Source: Antiaris toxicaria (taxonomy: Eukaryota; Streptophyta; Magnoliopsida; Rosales; Moraceae). Taken from it: DNA of 64,000 nt. A model generated the notes under the pieces. That model ran no database searches, had not been told where the DNA came from, and saw only the letters and a list, made by a program, of their open reading frames with translations. Numbering within the stretch: position 1 is the stretch's first letter; each line of letters starts with the position of its first letter. Location of the stretch: contig CP141160.1 in assembly GCA_035233585.1 (NCBI GenBank), forward strand, positions 4,381,001 through 4,445,000, given 5' to 3'. The position numbers and the translations under genes are program-made. Below, piece by piece: positions 1 to 11,604 of this stretch.

Positions 1-600
1 TTTAACATATTCATTAAACATATGCATGGTATTGGTACACGCGCGTGCATGATGCGTGCTTTCAAGCTAGTCCAAAATGAAGAGACAACACAATTTAACC
101 TTGAGAGCTTTTGTAGTTATTTTACATTAAGAATTTAAAAACATAACATAAAATTGCTCCAATTATAAATTATATAGCTAAAAAACTAATTTATTGATTA
201 AAATAATAATTTCTTCAGTAGCATAAAATAAAAAATCCTGTCATAAAAAATCAAAAATTTTAATTTAAAAACACATAATTTAACCTAAAAAAAAAAAACT
301 TAAGTTTTAACTAAACTTAAGAAAATAGGAATAAGAACAACAAACATGGATTGACGAGTATTGGATCATCAAAAAAACAATAACATTAGATGATAAAATC
401 CAAAACTATCTCTTAAGTTTTAACTAAATAAAACTTAATAATGCGTTTGTCTAAAAGAGAATTGTATAATAGAGTAAGCCTCTTTTATCCCATGCGGAGG
501 TAAAAATTATCAATTGTTAGATTATCTTTCGACTGTTTAGATTTTAAGTACGTGCCAAAATTATTATGAGATAGTAACATAAGAAAATACTTAAGAAATC
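1..600. other. AT-rich intergenic DNA, no gene seen
   Basis: Low-GC sequence with many short A and T runs on both strands. I found no exon-like open stretch, splice-bounded coding segment, RNA gene or paired terminal repeats here. Confidence 0.6.
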
Positions 601-629
601 AAAGGAGGAAAAAAAAAAAAAAGAAAACC

Positions 630-1240
630 CAAATTAGGTTAGCTCAACGATGCCGGTCGTCTTATGGTCGCCGGCATTGCGGGCGCTTTTGATGCCAGTC
701 CGAACACCATCAAATGAGAAGTGGTCGTCGGCGGCGAAGGATGTCATCGGTGTTTGGGTGGAGGAGAGTAATCATCTGTACCGGAGTCGGTGTTGGGACA
801 ATTTCGAGAAGAACCAGGGCTAGATCAGGGAGACGCCGTTGCTGATGAGCCGGCAAGCAGGATCAACAAGCTTCAAAAGCCATCGGTGCTACCCTTCATA
901 TCAACTTCACTTTGCAGCGGAGCACGGGTGCACGGCGTCGTCGATGTCGATGGCTTCCGTGCCTTCCAGAGCTTCCTTTCAGCACCTCCAACCTTAGCGT
1001 GTCGCGGTGCGGACTACATTGTTTCGACGTCTTTCTCCACTGTGGTTCGCATAAATCCTGCAGAAGGTCGATGTCCAGATTCATGGTAGATCCATCGCCC
1101 ATGGGGATCGCCCCTCGGCCTCCCCCACGTCGTAGTTGCCGTTGGAAACTCTCCCCCTCGGTGGCCATCGTCGTGCTCTTGTCCCATCTCGTATTTATGG
1201 CCATTGGCCATTGTGGGCGAGATCTACGTCTAGCAGGTGT
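630..1240. other. GC-rich island with unrecognised coding-like sequence
   Basis: Base composition rises sharply above the AT-rich flanks and then drops at a GT repeat and poly-T at 1251-1281. Short open frames exist on both strands. One ATG-started plus-strand frame runs from 650 to 823 (57 codons, starting MPVVLWSPALRALL). None resembles a family I recognise. GC-rich patches with no homologue in plant intergenic DNA are often old gene fragments carried by transposons, but that is inference; it could also be the edge of a real exon. Function unknown. Confidence 0.35.
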
Positions 1241-1250
1241 TATTGATATA

Positions 1251-1281
1251 GTGTGTGTGTGTGTGTGTTTTTTTTTTTTTT
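1251..1281. repeat. (GT)n microsatellite followed by poly-T
   Basis: About nine GT units run directly into a T tract of roughly 13 bases. It marks the edge of the GC-rich island. Confidence 0.9.
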
Positions 1282-2200
1282 AATAATCTGGGAAGGTAGG
1301 GTTTTTATTAATGTAAGAGGTTTTATTTTAACAAGATGTTCTTTATTCAATGTGAGATTTAGATCAGGAGGTTTAAAATTTTTTATGTTATCCTATTGTG
1401 GAAGGCCCCTTGTCCTAATGTTTTATAATCAGATTTTTTTTTTTTGAAACTCTTGAGGACTTTTTTTAATTTCCAAAAACAAATCTTTTAAAGTTTCTAT
1501 TTTCTTAACTCTTGAAAAACTTAAGAAATAATTGGGGGTTATTTAGAAGGAAAAATATTTTTAATCTCATTTTTATTCAAAAGGTGACCTTACATGAATG
1601 TTAAAGATTCATGCCTTGGATTGCGTTATTCCAAATTTCCAACAAAATAAAATTATTTTAGAAAATATCATGTCAAATCATCATACTATAGCCCCTTTTT
1701 TTTTTTTTTTTTTAGAATATCAAATATATCGTTTAGGTTACTGACAAATAATAGTTGCTATAATGACTAGTTTCTACGATGATACCAATAATCCCATGGT
1801 CATCGGCTAGCTACCAATCAGTAACAAACCATGATACTAATCGACAACGAGTCTGATATCGAACGATAATTGACAACTCTATCAAATAAAGCTATTTTAT
1901 CAATTTTATACATTTAAATTAATTATGTTGTTAAGCATTTTAATTAATTTTAATTTTTTATATTAATTTTAATTTTATTTTAAATTAGTTTATTTAGATT
2001 AATTTTATTTTGTATGATTTCATTTTATTATATTTATGTTAGTATCAAAAAGTATTAATATTTTCATTTGTATAAGTTAATTAGATAAAAATAAGCACAA
2101 TGAGATTTGCAGACTTTAATTGGAGGCAAAATGGCTATTACAAAATATAAAGCTCTTAATCAGATTAAAAATTAACAAGGGAAAAGGAGAGAAATAGGTC
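1282..2200. other. AT-rich intergenic DNA, no gene seen
   Basis: Long T tracts (for example near 1433 and 1697) and AT-rich sequence. No coding segment is supported. Confidence 0.5.
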
Positions 2201-2219
2201 AAAACTAAACTTAAGTAAA

Positions 2220-3480
2220 AACAAATAGCAGAAAAGTTTTGAATTTTTGCCAAATAACATATTTTTGATAAATCATGATTTATCATAACTTAAAATTTCA
2301 AAAATACTCTTTATATATAAATTTTAGTAAATCAGTTTTTTATTTTGTGAAATCATTTATTTACTAATTTTAATAAATTTATCTAGTAAATTACATTTTT
2401 TACTTAATAAATCATTTAGTTACTGATTTAGATAAATCCTTTATTTTGATAAATTATTCATTAATCTTTAATTGACTTGGTGTAATTAGTTGCAAATTTT
2501 TAATTTATTATAATATATCATTATTTTACATTTATTGACTTGTGTAAATTATTAATTTACTCTAGTAAATTGTTAATTTATAATGTAAATTTGTAATCTA
2601 CATCAATATTTAACATTTATATTATTTATAAAAGTTTCTAAATTGCAAAAAAAGACCCTAAAATATCCTCAAATTAAGCCCTAATTCTAATAAAACCCTA
2701 ACCTAAAAATTTTCCCAAATTAAACCCAAAATTCGATCAAACCTTAACCCTAATCCTAACCTCCCATTTTCCCAAAACCCATGAACTACAAAATCAGTTG
2801 GTGGGCTTCAACAGAGAAAGCCTGCGATAGCAGAGAGAAGGAGAAGAATCAAATATTTGGTTGAGTTTGCGATTCCATTGTTGCCGACAATCGATTGCCA
2901 TCGTGATCTCATCGAGATCTAGTCACTGTCATTCTCCCATCGTCATTACTGGCACGACGTCTTCAGTCAATGCTGGGAGAAAGATATCTAGTTGAGGTTG
3001 TAATCCTATTGACATTCGGTTGAGGTTATGATTCCATTGCCGCCATCAGTTAATTACCGTCTCGATCTGGTCCAAATCTGGTTGTGGTCGCTCTTTTGGT
3101 GGCGCCAAGAGTTGATTTTGCTCGAAGATTTGATCACCATTATGATTTTTTTAACATCAAGATCTGTGATATTAGATCAATGGAGGGATTCACTCATGGA
3201 GAAGAAAGGTGGAGTTCTAAATTACTCTGAGATCACAGTGACAATCGCTGCTGTTGCTCGTTGCCGATCGTTTGGTCGGTGATAATGATAGCTTTTACAG
3301 GGGGGAGAGAGAGAGAGAGTAAAGGAAGAGAGAGAAAGGGGGGTAGTGGGAATGTGAGAAAGTGATAAAAATGAAATATAATAAAAACGGTGTAAAAAAG
3401 GATAAAAATAAAAAATAATATATTATAAAATAAATTATGATATAAATTTTTAAAGATTTTAGATTATACCATTTACCTTA
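2220..3480 (+). mobile_element. Dispersed ~1.2-kb AT/GC-zoned element, copy 1
   Basis: This segment has a fixed order of zones. It starts with an AT-rich part (2260-2640) built of repeated TTTACT/AGTAAAT words, then a CCCTAA-rich part (2640-2780), then a moderately GC-rich part (2780-3290) and a GAGAGA tract (about 3301-3340), and ends AT-rich. The same order recurs at 24.2-25.45 kb and 55.9-56.96 kb, and reversed at 52.85-53.4 kb. The shared opening words (AAATCATGATTTA followed by diverged text) show common descent rather than chance. No transposase is seen, so it is probably non-autonomous. Boundaries are approximate and the class is not assigned. Confidence 0.5.
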
Positions 3481-3489
3481 ATATCATTA

Positions 3490-3868
3490 AAAAAAATGTC
3501 TATTTACCAGTCGCAGGAGCCCTAAACACACGTACTCGTACACACTACAGCCCATTCGATGCACTTGCCTCCCTCGACCAGCCACTACCTTCGACGTGTC
3601 AAGAGGCCCAGGCTGCCAATCGCCTTGCGCCACAAGTCTTGTTACGTTAATTTATTAAAAAAGGTACAAACCATCTGGCGTGCACATATGGAAAAATGAA
3701 AAGAAAAATAAAAGAATGGGGCGTGGGTTTTGGGCGAGAAGAGGAGAGCTGGTCGAGGCTAAGGAAAAAAATTAAAAATAAAAATAAAGAGAGAAATGAG
3801 GAGGAAGAAAAAGAAGAAAAAAATAAAAAAGTATTTGAAGTTTAAGATTTTTATTTTATTTTTTAGTA
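3490..3868. other. Intergenic, purine-rich, no gene seen
   Basis: A short GC-richer patch (3520-3640) is followed by long A/G-rich runs (3690-3830). No open frame of interest. Confidence 0.45.
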
Positions 3869-3869
3869 C

Positions 3870-4216
3870 TCGTTTGGCAAGCATTTTTTAGTATTATTGT
3901 ATTTAAACGCAATATAATTTTACACCAAATGTAAAATTTTACATTTAAATACAATTCTTTTCAACAGTGTTACGAAAACAATTACTATTCAAAAGTTTTA
4001 CTTTTCAAAAGCTTTTTAAAACAATTATATCAATTTTTCAATTATAACTTTTTATCTCTATTTTTACTAATTGCATCAACTTTTCAACTCTCAAATACTT
4101 TCATCTAAACACACATTTCTTTCAAATACAAAATAAATACTTTTCAACCAAATATAATACTTAAAAAACGAATTGTATTCAAACGTAATTAAAATGCAAT
4201 ACGTTTACCAAACGAA
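3870..4216. mobile_element. MITE, TTTGGTAAACG family, copy A
   Basis: The left end reads CTCGTTTGGCAAGC and the right end reads GTTTACCAAACGA, an imperfect terminal inverted repeat. The inside carries the family words ACGAAAACAATTACTATTC, TTTTTAAAACAATTATATCA and ATCTAAACACACATTT. Five other copies in this window share these words in the same order on one strand or the other. There is no coding capacity. The size (about 350 bp), TIRs and AT-rich core fit a MITE; the TTA/TA flanks suggest a Tourist-like (PIF/Harbinger) origin, which is inference. Confidence 0.75.
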
Positions 4217-5780
4217 CTATTATCTTTTATTTCTAGATCTACGTTTTTATTTTTCACAAAAAGTAGAGAAAGCATCTTTATGAGTAAGAGGAAGAGAAAC
4301 AAAAATAAAAAAGTAAGAAGAGCTTTGGGACACTATAAGTTTTTCTTCCCTATTCTTAATTCTTTTTGTTTTGTGATTCAAGAATGCCTGAACTACTATT
4401 TTAAATAGGTTTTTAGTTTTATTTATCGAGTAGTTGTGTTTCTATCATTTCTATTTTGCCTAATTATGAATATGTGATTTATTTTCTAGTTTTCAATTTA
4501 TTTGTGAGTTGTTTCCTTTTTGTTGAGTACCAAGATTAATGTTTGTGAATGTTTGATCATAATTTACATGATTAATTTAAAACTGAAGAGTAATAATTGT
4601 TTCAACATATATATAAAATGCACTGAGAAATCCATAGATAGGGATATCTATAGACTTATGTAGCCTTGTGTGGGTTTCTTTATGCTTAATGAATTTCAAC
4701 GGGTATAGAATCTTCATAGAGATGTAGGAGATTTGGTTATTGGGATATTTTGTTGATGCATAAGAAAGATTAACAAATAAATAAAAGAAACTCAGACTGT
4801 TAGCAAGTGGGAGTTTTTATTTTTATTTTACTTTGGTGAGTTTTTATTTTAATTTAGTTTGTTATTTTCAATTTTTTCTTTTCAATTTAAGGTTATTTTC
4901 GGCTATGCAAATAATTTGAGAGCTAACAAATTTCTGTAATTAAATTAAAATTAACATAAAATGGGATGATACTCGTATTCTGTACACTTTATTATTTGAA
5001 ATGATTTATACATTTACAATATTGCCAATTAGCAACAAGCTGTGATACTCAACGGTAATTACCAGTTCTCAATCACTCTTTGATAACCAATTGGTGACCA
5101 TCTAATATCGGTAGGAAGTTGGTTATTAGTTGGTAAACACCACAATTCTAACTGGTAACTACCATGATAATAATTGGTAGTTGCCAATATTCACTGGAAA
5201 AAACCAAATTACAAAAAAATAAAGATACAAAGTGGTGGCGATGACAATGTTGGATGCATGTCAATATAGCAGACGTGCGATCATCTTTTGCATAGCAGCA
5301 CCACAAATGGTTGATGCTTAAATGGTGGAGATCTACTTTGACGAGATCTTATCAAACCTCCTAACAACATTGCATGGCTCTACAACCTTTTGCTAGTGGC
5401 TTGCAAAGTCATGACGAGCTTAATTGGGTTTGTAGAAAGTCACAATCAATCTCCTCCATTGGGCTGGTAGGAGAATTGGCTTGGGAGAGTGTAATCATTT
5501 TATTTTTTCTACGTGTTCCTCTCAACTCAGGGGAAAATAGTTCAGTTGGTAGAGGTCTACTCTTGTAAATGGGTTGTTACGATTACGGATTGTGTGTTTA
5601 ATTGTCTATGCGATAATGAGAATATCTGAGATCACTAGAACCAACTTTCTACTTAGATCAGATGAAGAAGGCGGAGATGCTTGGCCATAATTGACCTAGC
5701 TCGAGCACGGGCACAATGCGACGGTGTCAACAACCACGAATTTGGCTGTTTTTGAGTTGACATTTAAATTTTGATATATC
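4217..5780. other. AT-rich intergenic DNA with TTGGTAAC-rich patch
   Basis: Mostly AT-rich. Between about 5020 and 5200 short words such as TTGGTAAC, GGTAATTACC and TTGGTAGTTGCC recur in both orientations, like a decayed minisatellite. The 5220-5760 stretch is less AT-rich but contains no open frame I can assign. Confidence 0.4.
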
Positions 5781-5783
5781 ATA

Positions 5784-6131
5784 GGGTGAGTTTGGATGCC
5801 TTTTTGGAGATTTTTTTTTTTGTTAGAAAAAAATAGTTTTAGAAAATATGTTTAGTTAAAAAACTGGTTGGAATGAAAAAAATATAAAATTTTAAAAATT
5901 TATTTAAAAAATTAATATAAATATTGTTTCGTTGTTTTTGAAATTCTATATAATTAAAAAAAATATCCTATCTGGACTTTAGACTGGACTTCTTTATCTA
6001 AAATTATGAATTTTTAAAATTTAGAATTTACGTAGTATTTTAGATATATAAATAGTAAAAGTAATGGTAAAGATAAAAAAAATACGAAAAAAAAGTATTT
6101 TGAAGATTTTTTTTAAGTGTGCCAAACAGTC
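5784..6131 (-). mobile_element. Tourist-like MITE, copy 1
   Basis: The left end is GGGTGAGTTTGGATGCC and the right end GTGCCAAACAGTC, an imperfect TIR. The internal segment TTATGAATTTTTAAAATTT followed by ATATAAATAGTAAAAG is the reverse complement of the inside of the element at 10069-10407, so the two are one family in opposite orientation. No coding sequence. Confidence 0.65.
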
Positions 6132-6149
6132 TTATAATAAATTAAATTT

Positions 6150-6300
6150 TAGAAGCAGCTTGGTAACCTTAGGAATTAAATAATGTATGAATTAAGTTTA
6201 GAATAGAATGAAATTTTGACTTTAAACTAATTGATTTAATTATAACTTTTGTTAATTTTTCTAAAAAAAATAAAAAGAAACCAAAATTTTAAATTAGAGC
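6150..6300 (-). mobile_element. Small MITE (family 2), copy 1
   Basis: Contains GAATTAAGTTTAGAATAGAA and ATTGATTTAATTATAAC. These match, in reverse orientation, the elements at 29991-30137 and 57978-58126. The ends are degraded here, so the boundaries are approximate. Confidence 0.5.
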
Positions 6301-8273
6301 TTTACACCGTTCACACTCTTTAAAAAAAAAAAAAAAAGAACATGCATGGTATTTAAATAAAGCTCAAGGGTACTTTTGATTTTTCACAAAAGATATTCGA
6401 AAATGAGTAAATCAGTTTAACACGGTGACCCGTTGGGCAGACTGGCCAAGAGCATAAAGCTGAGGTGAGTGGCATTGAACGGTCAAGATTGATTGGATGG
6501 TTCGGATTTTTTTTGATAAGAGATCCTGATCATGTTGAGGAATGGGTTAATGGTTTTGTTGGGCGTCAAATGTCAGTCCAATCAATGAAAATGGAGGGAG
6601 AATTGAGGCAAAAAATAAAAAAAGTGTAACTGATTTAGGCTTATAAAGTCTTGAGTTGTGTTTGTGTGTAATAGTGTGGCATGGCCAGGTGTGTATGTTC
6701 TTCTGTCAGATTGCGAAATGGCCCCACTGCAGCTAATTATTCAATCAACCCACCAAATTCCAACACCGTCCATGATCACATACCAAGAAGGATATATTAG
6801 ATTTGACTGCCTACCAAATCAAAATAAAATATATATTTAACAATATTTAATAAAAATTTATGTTTGTAAATTGTAACATATATTTAAAAAGATTTTCAAG
6901 TGGAGTCTCTTTTGAATTGGCGTTTGAAATAGAGGGAAAAAAAAGTGATATGGTTTTTTTTTTTTTTTTTTTAATTTGAATGTGGAGAATTTAATGACTT
7001 CTCCCATATCTGTAACCGCACTCATATGAATTACAAAAAAGTAAAAAATTTAAGTTGAATAGAATTTTTAAAAATTTTTTTGAGGGAAAAAAAAAAACTT
7101 TTCATGCTTGTGCCTTGAACATAGGTGTAATTCTTGAACTATTGAACTCCTGTCACTTTGGTTTTTAAATCCTTAATTCTAAAATTGATGGTCGTATTTC
7201 CGAAATTTAATAGAGGTAATCACGTAATATTATGTGCATGAAATTTTACAAAAATAATTACGTTATCTTGGAGGGTCCACTTTAATTGTCATCATAAGAT
7301 ATTTCTCTAATTAAAAGTAGACACCTATTATAATATTATTAAGAATAAAGTTTGTCATTGTTCCACCTATTATGAATTATAAATTTAGGATTCGTTTGGG
7401 GATAAATTGGAATCTAAGTTTGCATGGATTAGAAAAGATTTAAATAGTAAAAATTGAGAGAAAAAAAACACTGTAGTAATCCATGGGGTGAATTGGACTC
7501 CAACGACATGCACAGAGGCGGTCTCAAACTCTATCCAGCTTACTCTTTTCAACCATCTCTCTTCTCTTTTTTCACTCTAGATATTTTTGTGCTATTCCAC
7601 ATATTTGATGTGTTATTTCAAATACTAAATATCTAATTTTTATTATAACAACCAAACTTTTCAACTTGTAAAAATAAACTTTAAAATTTTCAATTTTTTT
7701 AAAATGACAATGTTGTAATGATTAAATAAAAAAGTCTACACTTCAATCATAAGCAACTAAATACTAAAATTTGGTTAGAAAGAATATAATAGAGAACATG
7801 AGTTTTTTTGGTCTGTCTTATGAAGAATGGAGGTTCGCCTTTTATAGGCTTTAAGAGAAAACATGATTATAAGTTTGGGTAATTAATTCCCAATACTAAT
7901 AAAGGCCATTAGTATTCAGGTTTTAATCACATTTTATCTTGCAATCAATTTTAGCTGTTACAAAGACATAATTCTAAAATTAATCCACTTAATTTCAAAA
8001 TTAATCTAATTTATGAGACTTCATTAGCAGTTTTAATGCTCAAATTAAAACTCTAATAAGCAGTTGTATGCATGTTAAAAGTTAATTTCTCATTTACCTA
8101 TTCATCATTTAAACATGTATATATACCATTCATCTTGATCCGTTACATACATTTACAGGTCCCGCTCATGTCTCAAAAATAATACCCAATATAGGTTTTT
8201 CCAAGCCATTTTCCCAACGGTATCTTTCTGTGCTTTGGCAAGTAAATTGCAAATTTTCAATTGAAAATATCAC
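6301..8273. other. AT-rich intergenic DNA, no gene seen
   Basis: Several homopolymer tracts (for example T near 6953-6972) and no supported coding segment, RNA gene or paired TIRs. Confidence 0.45.
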
Positions 8274-8424
8274 AAAATCTATTTCTTGAAATTTAAGTAA
8301 TAAACAAAAATTAATTGTTATTATTAAAATTAGTATAATAAACAAATCTATTATTAAAATCTATTTCTTGAAATTTAAGTAATAAACAAAAATTAATTGT
8401 TATTATTAAAATTAGTATAATAAA
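8274..8424. repeat. 82-bp tandem duplication
   Basis: The stretch beginning AAAATCTATTTCTTGAAATT at 8274 is repeated from 8356 without any change I can see for 69 bases, to 8424. The identity implies a recent event. Confidence 0.9.
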
Positions 8425-10068
8425 TGGAAGGGAAATTAGGTTAGATAATAGATTTTGGACACTTGTTTCTTAAATTTTTTTTTTTAAAGAAAAAAATTGG
8501 CGGTCATTAGATTGATTGTAATCAAGTAGATACATGAATTGATCAGTAAAGACATATTAATGTTAGTACTAGAGTATCATGAAGAAAATGATCATCTTTT
8601 CCTAATTTAATAATACTTGAGACATTATGAAAAAAAAATGTATGAAAAATGTTATTTTCTCACATATCCCTAATTGGAACAAGTAGGTTGGACTTTAGGT
8701 TATTCTTTATTAAGATCCAAGAATACACCTCCTCTCTTATACAAGCGACACATGAGTGTCACTACGTTTTTATGTTTGACATGCCTTGAAAAAGATCTTT
8801 AATGGAGATTATTGCAATTTGCAATCCCTTTCTATCGTGGGTAGAGATTAAAAGATTTGTTTTCCTGTTTATCACGCCTGCGGATTTAAGCACCTTCTAT
8901 CATCTTAAAGATCTACTTCTAGGATATCATCTCAAATACTACTTTTTCTACCAATACTATTTTCTCTTCTGCAAGCTTACTTTTGTCAATTTTTCTTTGT
9001 ACAAATAGGATGATTTATCAAAAAACTTAAAAAAAAAAAATTATATCAACTATGTTACTTCCACGTTTTATCGTTGTCAATTTTGTAAGCGCAGAACTTG
9101 CTGGGAAAAGGTCTGTTGTAACTGGAAAAGTTTGGTCCTCCATTAATGTACCAAGTACCCAAAGAGGGAGAGACATGCTCATACTTACCCAAAAAAAAAA
9201 AAAATTTTTTTTTTGAGACATTCTCGTGGAGAAGCTTTTTGCACGTTAGGCAAAAATGAAAAGCGCAATGGGGTTCAAAATTGATGAAGTCAGGAAGGAT
9301 TTGAATATTTGAATGCCACTTTCAGGCTTCAATGTTACCCTTTTTTTTTGTGGGTAAAATGTTGCAACTATACTTTGGTAGAAAACAATCCGTCTAAACA
9401 CGAATATAACATGATTAACAAATGTGTCAAATATTTAAAGACGAATATAAAATTTTTATTACATGAATAATAAGATACATTTATTAAATGAAACCTAACT
9501 GATTAAAAAGGAAAAGAAAAAAGAATTTATTTATGATTCAATTAACGCTACAGTGTAAAATTGAAAATTTTTCTTTAAAAAGTAAAACCAACATCAATTG
9601 ATTACTAATTATTGCTAAAATAACCATATGAATTGTGTAACAAGTATAAACATTTTTTCACTCAAATATTCATTATAATTTTGTACACTTACAAATATTA
9701 TTACACTATAGGTTGGGTTTGTAAAAGTGTTCGGACACAATCAAATTTCTAAAGAACATAAAACATCTAAAGCACGTAATACAAACATTGCAATAGGCAT
9801 CAGAATATCCAAGCAAAAGGAAATTATCTTCTTGAAATTTTAATGGAAGTTGGTATTTTATATGTTACAGGCTTCTCTTTTAACTTTAATTGTGAAGTAT
9901 TTGAAATTGAATGTTTGTTAAAAATAAATTAATAAAACAAATAAACATATGAGTATTAGACGGACGGGTTATTGCCATATCATGACACACGTGATGGGTT
10001 AAGTGAATTGACCTTAAACTAACCCATTTATTTTTGGATTGCATAAGTTAAGTCGGAAATGAATCTTA
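8425..10068. other. AT-rich intergenic DNA, no gene seen
   Basis: No supported gene. A poly-A/poly-T palindrome lies at about 9190-9215. Confidence 0.45.
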
Positions 10069-10407
10069 GGGGGTGTTTGGGGCTGGTTTTCCAGCCCCCA
10101 AAATATCACTTTTTTTCAAAACTTTCTTACTTTTTACTATTTATATCTCCAAAACGTTACAGTAAATTTCAAATTTTAAAAATTCATAACTTTGTGTATA
10201 CAAGTCCAAATAAGATAATTTTTTTTAAATTGCATAGAATTTCGAGAGGAACGAAACAATATCCATATTGATATTTTTTTTCTAAAAAAATTTTTAAAAT
10301 TTTTTATTTTTTCACCTCAAACAGTTTTTTCTCCTAAACACATTCTCCAAAACAATTTTTTTCCAACTCAAAAATAACATCTCCAACACCCTCCGCCAAA
10401 CTCCCCC
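10069..10407 (+). mobile_element. Tourist-like MITE, copy 2 (TTA target duplication)
   Basis: The element begins GGGGGTGTTTGG and ends CCAAACTCCCCC: 12-bp terminal inverted repeats with one mismatch. It is flanked on both sides by TTA (10066-10068 and 10408-10410). A TTA target duplication and G-rich ends with GTTTGG are typical of PIF/Harbinger-derived Tourist MITEs. At 339 bp with no coding capacity it is non-autonomous. Its inside matches copy 1 at 5784-6131 in reverse. Confidence 0.85.
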
Positions 10408-10445
10408 TTAAATTTAAGCCACAGCCCAAATCACTTTATTTTTGT

Positions 10446-10567
10446 ATCATATTCGAGGTCATGTCATGTCTTTTTGATATATTAAAAGTTGTCAATCCTA
10501 AAATGCATCATATTCGAGTTCGTGCCATGTCTTCTTGATATATTAAAAATTATCAATCCTAAAATGC
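10446..10567. repeat. 61-bp tandem duplication
   Basis: A unit beginning ATCATATTCGAG at 10446 recurs at 10507, with a few substitutions, and each copy ends in CAATCCTAAAATGC. Confidence 0.85.
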
Positions 10568-10643
10568 TTTCTAATACAATACTATTTTCAGTGTTAAATT
10601 TGATACTAAATATAGCATTGAATGTGTAAGGTATTCGTTAGTG

Positions 10644-10765
10644 TGATAAAATTCGGGCTAATATTTAATTTGCTGAAAGTCAAATCATAATACCTAATAA
10701 CTACTTACAGTTGATAAAATTCGGGCTAATATTTAATTTGCGCAAAGGCAAATCATAATAATGAT
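10644..10765. repeat. 68-bp tandem duplication
   Basis: TGATAAAATTCGGGCTAATA at 10644 recurs at 10712, and both copies continue through TTTAATTTG and CAAATCATAATA. The second direct duplication within 200 bp; both lie a short way right of the Tourist-like MITE. Confidence 0.85.
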
Positions 10766-11478
10766 ATTACAGTTATCTTTAATATCGATAGTGAAGGAAC
10801 GAATTTGTTTTAAAAAAAAAAACATACCTTCCACGTATCTCAGCTTCTCATCTACACTTCCTGTCCTAATCTTTTGTATTTCTAAAATTCCTATTTTTCA
10901 CAATTTTATTTTTTTATTTATTTCTAATTTTGTTCAATATCATGTATTATTATCAGAAACTTGGTATATAAAATAATGATAAGTCTATACCTACTCCACT
11001 GCAAGGTTCTATATTCAAAAATAAAAATAAAAATAATAACAATGATAATAATAATAATAAAATAAGAAACTTGGTTGTGGCTAAAATCCAGAGGTATAGA
11101 AAGGACTTCATGCAGAGAAACAATATGGAATCCAATAAGAATATGAATAGAATACTCATTAGAAGCCATTGAATGACAAATCAGTTAATAAAGTTCGACA
11201 TAAAATCTGGAAATTTTGTTAGCGCTTAGAAGCTCTGGTGGAGGTTAGAATGAGGTTAATTTCTAAACCTCAAGATTTTTCAATGCCACAAAGAGGGGTT
11301 TCCTTTCCAACACAGACCTCAAAAGAATCATCTAAACATGGTACAGCACTCACCAACCGTCCAGGATTTACGATAATGCTAAGACCCGTATCTTCGGAGA
11401 ATTTTTGCTCCAGCATTATATTCATACCCACATTGTGTAAAGAATGGAGAGTCAAATCGGGGGAAAAAAAAAAAGTTC

Positions 11479-11484
11479 TTTATT
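11479..11484 (-). terminator. Candidate poly(A) signal of the ORP gene
   Basis: AATAAA on the minus strand, about 120 nt past the stop codon at 11605. The spacing suits a plant 3' UTR. Plant poly(A) signals are loose, so this is only a candidate. The more complex sequence at about 11230-11470 may also be part of the 3' UTR. Confidence 0.4.
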
Positions 11485-11604
11485 ACCTACTTTCAAACCT
11501 ATGATCTAGTTACTTACATCCAACTCCTTGAGAAAGCCAGGGCTGCTGAGAGCAGCTGAAAAAAAAATAGCAAAAGAATTATCAGAAGACCCCGTAATGA
11601 TCTT

